Below are positions 1 to 6,212 of a DNA stretch of 6,212 nucleotides, one piece after another. The stretch is from contig JAWXTP010000156.1 in the NCBI GenBank assembly GCA_044433415.1, positions 1-6,212 on the forward strand. The letters are read 5' to 3'. Source of the stretch: JAWXTP01 sp044433415 (GTDB lineage Bacteria > Bacteroidota > Bacteroidia > Bacteroidales > Rikenellaceae). Made by a program: the position numbers and the translations under genes. The notes beneath the pieces were generated by a model, which had not been told where the DNA came from, did no database searches, and saw only the letters and a list, made by a program, of their open reading frames with translations. Every line of letters begins with the position of its first letter. The first letter of the stretch is position 1.

Positions 1-102
1 TAGTTTTTAAACTATAAAGATACTGAAAATCAGGGACTTATACAAATTTTTAAGACACTTATTTAATTGAATTTCATATATTTATGAGGTTTTTTTGAAT
101 TT

Positions 103-297
103 TTGTCATGTAGTAAAGTAATAGACACTATTCTTCTTATTAGTTCTATAATCTTCTGTGTTTATAATGTCGCAATGGCAATTTATAAAATCAACAATCA
201 TCATAATGAACCTGGAAAAATTTCAATTCCTATTTTATTTATAGAAGAAGAAGCTGGAGTAGATTATCAAGAGAATTTTCTAGAAACTGAATTTTGA
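103..297 (+). CDS. Doubtful small single-pass membrane peptide, possibly frameshifted
   Basis: I do not recognise this protein. The frame encodes up to 64 residues from a TTG at 103 and ends at TGA 295-297. It has a hydrophobic stretch at about residues 8-27 (IDTILLISSIIFCVYNVAMA), which could be a membrane anchor or uncleaved signal. A polar, acidic tail follows, with a His-rich NNHH patch and the acidic run EEEAGVDYQE. The TTG start has no good ribosome site. The open frame extends back to about 88, and an ATG at 84-86 lies one base out of phase: ATG AGG TTT TTT then TGA. Removing one T from the seven-T run (90-96) would join them into a 70-residue peptide beginning MRFFEFLSCSK. It could therefore be a real small gene read by slippage, a decayed gene, a sequencing error, or chance. 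The hydrophobic-then-polar layout is the only argument for its being real. Confidence 0.3.
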   Translation: MSCSKVIDTILLISSIIFCVYNVAMAIYKINNHHNEPGKISIPILFIEEEAGVDYQENFLETEF

Positions 298-323
298 TGC
301 TTTCAAATTTTAACACTTCCATC

Positions 324-382
324 TTTGGAGTTCTACAAATACGTCGTGGTAACCACCATACCTGTATTTGTAAAACTCCAAA
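324..382. repeat. 19-bp inverted repeat with nested inner hairpin
   Basis: The left arm (324-342, TTTGGAGTTCTACAAATAC) and right arm (364-382, GTATTTGTAAAACTCCAAA) pair at 18 of 19 positions, with a single C-A mismatch at 333/373. The 21-nt loop contains its own short stem, GTGG-TAA-CCAC (346-356). A weaker outer pairing is possible between 300-313 and 384-397 (12 of 14), with a 10-nt bulge on the left, but both arms are AT-rich and this could be chance. No clean T-run follows either arm, so it is not a textbook intrinsic terminator. It could still end transcription from upstream, act as an RNA structure, or be a relic of a small mobile element. The dyad itself is certain; its role is unknown. 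Confidence 0.85.
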
Positions 383-514
383 TTTAAAACTTTAAAGTTA
401 GAAATATAATAAAATCAGTTTATAGGGCTCACCTTAATATTATAGCTAGAAGCCTAAAAATGAAATAATTAAAGAAGGTTTTTTTAAAAAAAAAGTATAT
501 TTTACATTTTAATT

Positions 515-546
515 ATTGGATTATTCATTTTTTTTGCTTTACTTTG
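515..546 (+). promoter_or_regulatory. Candidate Bacteroidota-type promoter for the efflux operon
   Basis: A TTG at 516-518 (context ATTGG) sits 20 nt before TTACTTTG at 539-546. The latter matches the Bacteroidota -7 consensus TAnnTTTG at all but one position, and the spacing fits the known -33 / -7 arrangement. The spacer contains an eight-T run. A start site about 7 nt downstream would give a leader of roughly 75 nt before the first ATG. In DNA this AT-rich, partial matches arise easily, so the call rests on correct spacing and on the position directly upstream of the operon. Confidence 0.4.
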
Positions 547-628
547 TAAAACTAACAAAACACTTATGGGATATTAATGTTAATCCTAATATAACACCTA
601 CAACAGTAAATAAATTAAATCTATTACT

Positions 629-2125
629 ATGATAAAAAGAAATTTACTAACGTTATTACTTTCCTCCTCAGTAATGACAACACTTTATGCACAGCATAAT
701 TTTCAGTTTAGTACAATTACATTGGAGCAAGCTATTGAAATAGCACATGTGAGCTCTCCTAATGCACTAATGGCTCAGCTGACGTATATGTCTGATTATT
801 GGAGCTACCGTTCTTACAAAGCTCAATTTTTGCCTTCACTAAACCTTAGTGCAGGAGTAGGCAACTATGACCGATCTTTAGTTGAAGTTAGAAATACTGA
901 CACAGGTGAGATTTCTTTCGTAGCCAACAACTCATTAAGCAATAGCCTTAGTGTATCTATAGATCAGAACATTGCACTAACAGGTGGTACTATCTCTCTT
1001 AATACAGATGTTGTGCGATTAGACCAATTTGACTACAGTAGTAAAACCTATACGACAAACCCTTTAACGTTATCTTACAACCAACCTATACGTGGTTTTA
1101 ATACTTTAAAATGGGAGAAAAAAACAGCGCCTAGAGAGTATGAAAACTCTAAGAGAGAATATCTTGAAACTATGGAAGGTATAACTCTTGCAACCACGCA
1201 ATTTTTCTTTAACGTCCTATCTGCACAGTCTGATTATGAAAAAGCCGTAGACAATTATAAAGACACAGAACGTCTTTACGAGATAGCTAAGAAACGTTAT
1301 GAAATAACTACAGTTACTAAAAGTGATTTGTTACAGTTAGAATTATCTATGGTAAATGCCAAAATGGCGATAAACACCTATGAACTAGCATTAAATACTG
1401 CAAAATTTAACTTTACTTTATATTTAGGTATAGCAAGTGTTGATAGTGAAAAGATAACATTAGTTGCGCCATCATCAATACCTAGCATTTCGCTTAAAGC
1501 AGACGAAGTTCTAGAAAAGGCCTACACAAACTCTTCGCATAGAATTACTCAAGAGTTAGCAATTCTTTATGCTGAGCAAACTGTAGCCGAGGCAAAAGCA
1601 GATAGGGGAGTGCAAATTACGTTGAATGCTAACTTAGGTTTCTCTCAATCTGCTGCAACCATAAAATCAGCTTACAGCAGTCTTATAGACCGTGAAATTG
1701 TTGGAATAACACTTTCTGTACCTATTTATGACTGGGGTATGAGCCGTGGTCAAGTAAAGATGGCTCAAGCACAAGAAAGGCTAACAAGAACACAGTCTGA
1801 ACTGGATGAATTAGAGTTTGTACAAGATATTAGAGTTATGGTAATGCAGTTTAATAACCAGATTTCACAATGTGAAAATGCTGAATTAGCTCTTTCTATA
1901 GCAAACGAACGTTATCAAATAACTACAAAACGTTTTGAAAATGGTACTATCACTGTTACTGAACTAAATACAGCAATTGAAGAGAAAGACGATGCATTAA
2001 CATCTTATATAAGTGAACTAGAAACTTTCTGGGAGTCTTACTATGAGATTCAACAAGTATCTCTTTACAACTACATACAAGGATATGATATATCTGCCGA
2101 ATTTGATAAATTAATTGAACAATAA
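629..2125 (+). CDS. TolC-family outer-membrane efflux channel
   Basis: This is the outer-membrane exit duct of a tripartite efflux system. Proteins of this family trimerise into a beta-barrel plus a long periplasmic helical tunnel. The 498 residues are near the usual length. A Sec signal peptide is clear (MIKRN, a Leu-rich core, then LYA before Q22; cleavage likely after Ala21). Two outer-membrane-efflux repeats follow, about residues 31-270 and 290-480. Both carry the helix motif RY/F-E...T..[DE]L, at RYEITTVTKSDLLQLE (223-238) and RFENGTITVTELNTA (435-449). The second repeat has the strand-to-helix hallmark VPIYDWGMSRGQVKMAQA (364-381), matched in the first by NQPIRGFNTL (151-160). TLEQAIEIA at 31-39 is the typical first helix. 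The start ATG at 629 places the signal peptide at the N-terminus. It is the first gene of the operon, with the adaptor 12 nt downstream. The substrate cannot be inferred. Confidence 0.95.
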   Translation: MIKRNLLTLLLSSSVMTTLYAQHNFQFSTITLEQAIEIAHVSSPNALMAQLTYMSDYWSYRSYKAQFLPSLNLSAGVGNYDRSLVEVRNTDTGEISFVANNSLSNSLSVSIDQNIALTGGTISLNTDVVRLDQFDYSSKTYTTNPLTLSYNQPIRGFNTLKWEKKTAPREYENSKREYLETMEGITLATTQFFFNVLSAQSDYEKAVDNYKDTERLYEIAKKRYEITTVTKSDLLQLELSMVNAKMAINTYELALNTAKFNFTLYLGIASVDSEKITLVAPSSIPSISLKADEVLEKAYTNSSHRITQELAILYAEQTVAEAKADRGVQITLNANLGFSQSAATIKSAYSSLIDREIVGITLSVPIYDWGMSRGQVKMAQAQERLTRTQSELDELEFVQDIRVMVMQFNNQISQCENAELALSIANERYQITTKRFENGTITVTELNTAIEEKDDALTSYISELETFWESYYEIQQVSLYNYIQGYDISAEFDKLIEQ

Positions 2126-2137
2126 ACTTAAATAACT

Positions 2138-3217
2138 ATGATAAAAAATATAGCTACTATAGCATTTCTAGCGTTCCTTTGCTCTTGCGGAACTTCAGAC
2201 AAAGAAAAAAAGGAAGAAACAATGTCTAAATCTGAAATTAAAGAACGTGTTAATCTTGTGGATACTATAAACCTGCAAAGAGGTACATTCAATAAACAAA
2301 TCACTTGTAACGGTAAACTACGTGCCGTAGAAATAAGCAACTTGAACTTCACATCTGATGGGGATATTAGTGAAATCAAGGTATATAATGGTACTTTAGT
2401 TAAAAAAGGAGAATTATTAGCTGTCCTAGATACAGAAAATGCACGTATTGCATTAGAAAAAGCTAAACAAGATCTTGAAAAGTCGTATATGGACTTAATA
2501 GATAATGTTATAGGTCAGGGATATGAAGCGGACACAACGAAAGTGCCTGATTTAGTACTTAAAAACAGTAAGATGAGTTCTGGATATAACAGTTCTGTAT
2601 ATGCACTAGAAGAAGCACAAAGAAGCCTTGACGGTTGTTATTTATACGCTCCTTTTGCAGGCCGTATAGGTAATATGGATTCTAAAAAATATGAGAAACC
2701 TAGTGGTGACCAATTCTGTACTATTATAGATGACACTTATTTTAATGTTGAATTTAACCTGCTAGAAGCTGAGCTTTCAGAAATCGCTGTAGGTCAAAAT
2801 ATAGATGTTTCTTTATTTGTTGACGAAACTAGAAAATATAATGGTAGAATTACAGAAATCAACCCTGTAGTAGATGAGGAAGGTCAAATTAAAATTCGTG
2901 CTCGTTTAAGAAATAGCGACAATAAACTTATAGAAGGTATGAATGTTAAGCTAATTGTTGAGCGTGATATACCTAATATGTTTGTTGTACCTAAAGATGC
3001 TGTTGTCTCACGTGATGGTTTCTTCGTTGTATTTAGATTAATAGATGGTGTTGCTGTATGGACTTATGTAGATGTTATGATGTCTAACATTGACTCTCAC
3101 GTCATTACAGGTAATGCTGTTAAACAAACTACAATATCTCCTAATGATGTGATTATCACATCTGGTAATCTGAACCTTGCAGATGGTACAAAAGTAAAAC
3201 CTAGAAATAAGGAATAA
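2138..3217 (+). CDS. RND efflux periplasmic adaptor (membrane fusion protein), lipoprotein
   Basis: This is the adaptor that links the inner-membrane RND pump to the outer-membrane channel. The 359 residues begin with a lipoprotein signal. The lipobox is LCSC, with Cys17 as the predicted lipidation site, followed by a Lys/Glu-rich linker (DKEKKEET). Domains run in the usual order. They are a split lipoyl half (GDISEIKVYNGTLVKKGELL, 75-94), an alpha-helical hairpin (about 100-166), the second lipoyl half (YLYAPFAGRIG, 168-178), a beta-barrel (about 200-275) and a membrane-proximal domain (about 280-355) opening with FVVPKDAVVSRDG. The hairpin tip lacks an obvious R..L......S channel-docking motif as in AcrA. 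Gaps of 12 nt before and 13 nt after indicate co-transcription and probably coupled translation. The ATG at 2138 is fixed by the signal sequence. Assignment as an RND-type adaptor, rather than one for an ABC exporter, rests on the next gene. Confidence 0.94.
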   Translation: MIKNIATIAFLAFLCSCGTSDKEKKEETMSKSEIKERVNLVDTINLQRGTFNKQITCNGKLRAVEISNLNFTSDGDISEIKVYNGTLVKKGELLAVLDTENARIALEKAKQDLEKSYMDLIDNVIGQGYEADTTKVPDLVLKNSKMSSGYNSSVYALEEAQRSLDGCYLYAPFAGRIGNMDSKKYEKPSGDQFCTIIDDTYFNVEFNLLEAELSEIAVGQNIDVSLFVDETRKYNGRITEINPVVDEEGQIKIRARLRNSDNKLIEGMNVKLIVERDIPNMFVVPKDAVVSRDGFFVVFRLIDGVAVWTYVDVMMSNIDSHVITGNAVKQTTISPNDVIITSGNLNLADGTKVKPRNKE

Positions 3218-3230
3218 ATATCAGACAATT

Positions 3231-6212
3231 ATGATTAAACGACTAATAGAACGCCCTATAGCTGTGACTATGACAGTGATAGCTATAATAGTGCTAGGTT
3301 TTGTTGCTTTAAGATACTTACCAGTATCTTTAATGCCTGATATTGATATCCCTCAAATTACAGTGCAAGTAAACGACCCTGGTGCATCGGTTAGAGAAAT
3401 AGAAAGAATAGTGAAGCCTGTGAGAAATCAACTTATGCAGGTGATAGGTCTAAAAAATATTACCTGTGAGTCACGTAGTGATGCAGGTAGTATATTCATG
3501 AGCTTTGAGCCCGGTAGTAACATTGATATTGCCTTTATCGAAGTAAATGAAAAAATAGACCGCGCTATGTCTTCTTCTCTTTCAGATATAGAAAGACCTA
3601 AAGTACTAAAAGCTAGTGCTACAGATATCCCTGCATTTTACCTAAACCTAACAGTTCGTAAGAGCAAGGAATCTACAGAGGAGGGCTTGCCAGAAGCAGA
3701 TGTACGATTTACTGAGCTCGGTAATTTTGCAAATGAAGTAGTAGCTAAACGTATAGAGCAACAAAAAGATGTTGCTATGGTAGACGTAAGTGGTATTGTA
3801 ACACCTGAAATCTTAATAGTGCCTGACTATAAGAAACTTACCTCTATGGGTAAGGATATCTCTTTTTTAGAAAGTGCTATTAATGATAATAATGTAACGT
3901 TAGGAGCGCTAAGTATCAAGGATGGCCAGTATCGTTACAATATTCACTTTGACTCTGATATTCAGTCTAAAGAAGATATAGAGAATATCTATATTAACCA
4001 TAATGGTAGGATTTTCCAATTTAAAGATTTATGTGAGGTAATAGAAAAACCTGCAAAACGTCAAGGTCTTGTAAGAAGTGGCAAAGAAAATAGTGTCACT
4101 ATGGCTATTATCAAGCAGAACGATTCAAAAATGGAAAGCCTGCAAGAAAGCATGAATAAGCTAATAGAGGATTTTGAGAAAGAATATCCAGAAATTAAGT
4201 TTGAGATTACTCGTGACCAAACAAAACTTCTGACTTACTCTATCAATAACCTTGAAAATAACTTATTAGTAGGTGCTCTTTTGGCATGTTTTATTATCTT
4301 CTTCTTTATGAAGGACTTCCGTTCACCTATGCTTATTATTATCACTATACCTTTAGCGCTGATAGTAACTTTACTTGTATTCCATGTAATAGGAATTACA
4401 ATTAATATTATCTCTCTATCTGGTTTAGTACTGGGAGTCGGGATGATGGTGGATAACTCCATCATTGTAATAGACAACATAATGCAGAAGTGGCAGATGA
4501 AGCTACCTCTAAAAGATGCTATTGCTAAAGCTGTAGGTGAGGTATTTACACCTATGTTAAGTTCTGTACTTACTACTTGTTCGGTATTCCTACCTTTAGT
4601 ATTCCTTAGTGGTATCTCTGGGGCATTATTCTTTGACCAAGCAATGGCAGTTACTATAGCTCTTTTTTCTTCTCTATTTGTTTCTGTGCTTGCTATACCT
4701 GTTTACTTTTATCAATTCTATAAAAACAAAACTGTTAACTCTACAAATAAATTCTTAGAGCGATTTACAAACATAAATTATTATCGTCCTTACGAATGGG
4801 CTTTAAAATTTACTTTACGTAGACGTGGAATTATGTTATTTGCATTTTTGCTTCTTATTCCAGCAGCTTACTTTGTATATGTTGAAATTGATAAAGCGAG
4901 CTTACCTACAATATCACATGATGATGCTATTATGACTATAGATTGGAATAGTGGTATTTCTCTGGATGAGAATGATAAACGTATAGGTGAGATTCTGTTT
5001 CATATAGCCGAAGATGTAGAGCAATCTACCTCTATGGTAGGCTCTCAACAATTTTTAATGTCTCACACTAAAGATATTACACCTTCTGAAAGTATAGTTT
5101 ACATTAAAACTAAAGACGATGAAACTTTAGCCCGTGTACAAAAGAAAGTAGAGGCGTTTATTGCTAAGAACTACCCTGTAGGTGTCGTAGAATTTGCTGT
5201 ATCAGGTAATATCTTTGATATGATATTCTCTGAAAAAGAAGATGCATTGGTTGCTGAACTTCAAAAACGAAGTGGCAAGGAGCTTACTGTTGAAGATATA
5301 GAAAGAATAATAGACAAATTACTTTCTAGAGTTCCGAATATAGAGATAGCACCTGTAGTAAAGGAGCAAAATATACGTTATATAGCTGATGTTGAATCTA
5401 TGAGTTTATATAATGTTAGCTTTGAAAAAGTTAATTCAAAATTGCGTAGCTTAATAAGTGATAATGAATTGATTACCATAAGTCAAGGTAGTTACTCTAT
5501 TCCTGTAACAACAGGTGAGGATTATATTCAAAGTTCAGATATACTAGCAGGTAAAGTTACAAATACAGAAGGTATAGAAATTCCTCTTAGCCTAATTATT
5601 AAAGAGGTAAAGGGTGAAGATTTCAAACGTCTACATTCGGGAAGATCAGGAGATTATTACCCTATAGTAATTGAAACAGAAAATCCTAATCTTGAGCAGG
5701 TAATGGCTCAAATTGATGAGGTTATCAAAGATGAAGACGATTTCTTTGTGACTTATACAGGTGAGTACTTCACTAGTAGAGAAACTGTGTCGGAGTTAAT
5801 GATTATCTTACTTGTTGCTGTTTCTTTGTTGTACTTCATCTTAGCAGCTCAGTTTGAGAGCATAGTACAGCCTCTAATTATTCTTTCTGAGATAATTATT
5901 GACTTATTCTGGGTTATGCTTGGACTTTGGATATTAGGTGAAAGTCTTAACCTTATGTCACTGATAGGTATAGTCGTCATGAGTGGTATTATTATTAATG
6001 ACTCCATTCTGAAAGTCGATACTATAAACAGATTACGTAAAGAAGGAATGCCTGTGCTTAAGGCGGTTTTTGTAGGTGGTCACAGTCGTTTGAAACCTAT
6101 CATTATGACTTCCCTTACAACTATCCTAGCGCTGGTTCCTTTCCTTAACCGTGTTGATATGGGCTCTGATTTACAGTATCCTTTATCTTTAGCAATTATT
6201 ATCGGTATGTCT
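3231..6212 (+). CDS. RND-family efflux pump permease, AcrB/HAE1-like, 3' end outside window
   Basis: This is the inner-membrane, ion-driven pump of the system. The frame opens at ATG 3231, 13 nt after the adaptor stop, and stays open for 994 codons to the window edge. RND pumps are about 1,020-1,050 residues, so only the end of the last membrane segment and the tail are missing. Layout: TM1 (about 9-28, after MIKRLIERP), first porter region (about 30-340), TM2-TM6 (about 345-494), TM7 (about 533-551), second porter region (about 555-845), TM8-TM11 (from about 853), and the start of TM12 at the end. Family hallmarks are LPVSLMPDIDIPQITV (30-45), GLVLGVGMMVDNSI in TM4 (398-411), LAAQFES (871-877) and RLKPIIMTSLTTILAL (953-968). 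Relay positions differ from AcrB: D408-N409 in TM4, N923-D924 in TM10, K955 in TM11, with E887 and D891 added in TM9. TM4 does not resemble the heavy-metal (CusA) type, but the substrate is unknown. Confidence 0.95.
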   Translation, partial: MIKRLIERPIAVTMTVIAIIVLGFVALRYLPVSLMPDIDIPQITVQVNDPGASVREIERIVKPVRNQLMQVIGLKNITCESRSDAGSIFMSFEPGSNIDIAFIEVNEKIDRAMSSSLSDIERPKVLKASATDIPAFYLNLTVRKSKESTEEGLPEADVRFTELGNFANEVVAKRIEQQKDVAMVDVSGIVTPEILIVPDYKKLTSMGKDISFLESAINDNNVTLGALSIKDGQYRYNIHFDSDIQSKEDIENIYINHNGRIFQFKDLCEVIEKPAKRQGLVRSGKENSVTMAIIKQNDSKMESLQESMNKLIEDFEKEYPEIKFEITRDQTKLLTYSINNLENNLLVGALLACFIIFFFMKDFRSPMLIIITIPLALIVTLLVFHVIGITINIISLSGLVLGVGMMVDNSIIVIDNIMQKWQMKLPLKDAIAKAVGEVFTPMLSSVLTTCSVFLPLVFLSGISGALFFDQAMAVTIALFSSLFVSVLAIPVYFYQFYKNKTVNSTNKFLERFTNINYYRPYEWALKFTLRRRGIMLFAFLLLIPAAYFVYVEIDKASLPTISHDDAIMTIDWNSGISLDENDKRIGEILFHIAEDVEQSTSMVGSQQFLMSHTKDITPSESIVYIKTKDDETLARVQKKVEAFIAKNYPVGVVEFAVSGNIFDMIFSEKEDALVAELQKRSGKELTVEDIERIIDKLLSRVPNIEIAPVVKEQNIRYIADVESMSLYNVSFEKVNSKLRSLISDNELITISQGSYSIPVTTGEDYIQSSDILAGKVTNTEGIEIPLSLIIKEVKGEDFKRLHSGRSGDYYPIVIETENPNLEQVMAQIDEVIKDEDDFFVTYTGEYFTSRETVSELMIILLVAVSLLYFILAAQFESIVQPLIILSEIIIDLFWVMLGLWILGESLNLMSLIGIVVMSGIIINDSILKVDTINRLRKEGMPVLKAVFVGGHSRLKPIIMTSLTTILALVPFLNRVDMGSDLQYPLSLAIIIGMS

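Larger units (their letters stand above)
298..628. other. AT-rich intergenic region upstream of the efflux operon
   Basis: No credible gene was found on either strand here. The stretch holds a large inverted repeat near its left end, an A/T dyad (seven T then nine A) at 479-494, a run of eight T at 528-535, and a candidate promoter just after it. Two tiny leader frames, ATG at 566 (3 codons) and ATG at 577 (6 codons including stop), lie in the presumed 5' leader but have no supporting features. No regulator gene, tRNA or insertion-sequence remnant is visible. Confidence 0.7.

Noticed and set aside
4..66. Open frame reading FLNYKDTENQGLIQIFKTLI before TAA
   Set aside because: Looks mildly protein-like, but the same frame has a TAG at 1-3, it has no start codon, and 20 residues are too few to support a gene tail.
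424..455. Weak dyad AGGGCT ... AAGCCT
   Set aside because: Only about four consecutive pairs with a long AT-rich spacer; not distinguishable from chance and not tRNA- or riboswitch-like.
479..494. T7-A9 dyad as an intrinsic terminator
   Set aside because: No GC-containing stem and no loop; it is only a perfect A/T tract, so at most a DNA-bending element.
2128..2379. 83-codon open frame on the minus strand
   Set aside because: It lies antisense to the start of the adaptor gene, whose lipoprotein signal and domains are clear; its protein has no recognisable features.
3205..3230. AAGGA sequence ahead of the pump start as a Shine-Dalgarno site
   Set aside because: It lies too far (about 18 nt) from the ATG at 3231, overlaps the adaptor stop, and Bacteroidota seldom rely on such sites.
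4235..4480. 81-codon open frame on the minus strand
   Set aside because: It is antisense to TM2-TM4 of the RND pump, and its low-complexity Ile/Thr-rich translation is what a reversed membrane segment gives.
3231..6212. Heavy-metal (CusA-type) RND pump
   Set aside because: TM4 does not show the metal-pump motif, and no Met-rich or His-rich metal-binding clusters are evident in the pump or adaptor.

Overview
The window looks like chromosomal DNA from a low-GC member of the Bacteroidota. The three large genes are strongly AT-biased in codon choice. They start 12-13 nt after the preceding stop without a convincing Shine-Dalgarno sequence. The only plausible promoter resembles the Bacteroidota -33 / -7 (TTG / TAnnTTTG) type, and the RND pump has sequence variants that I associate with Bacteroidota pumps. 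The order or family cannot be fixed from this sequence.

Layout. Positions 1-628 are AT-rich and gene-poor. They hold one doubtful small membrane-peptide ORF (103-297), whose only nearby upstream ATG is separated from it by a one-base slip in a seven-T run. Next comes a strong 19-bp inverted repeat with a nested inner hairpin (324-382), then A/T tracts and a candidate promoter (515-546). From 629 to the window end runs a tightly packed tripartite efflux operon on the + strand: a TolC-family outer-membrane channel (629-2125), a lipoprotein periplasmic adaptor (2138-3217), and an RND inner-membrane pump (3231 to beyond 6212). The pump is open for 994 codons and probably lacks only its last few tens of residues.

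How the genes work together. The RND protein would capture substrate from the periplasm or inner membrane and drive it out using the proton (or another ion) gradient. The adaptor, anchored by its lipidated Cys17, bridges pump and channel, and the TolC-like trimer provides the exit through the outer membrane. No regulator gene is present, so neither substrate nor inducer can be named.

Most interesting points. By motif alignment, the pump's ion-relay residues differ from AcrB: Asp-Asn in TM4, Asn-Asp in TM10, Lys for Arg at the start of TM11, and two extra acidic residues in TM9. The isolated hairpin and the slipped small ORF upstream also deserve a look. I did not see clear evidence of a wholly new system; this is mainly a normal efflux operon with an atypical pump subfamily.
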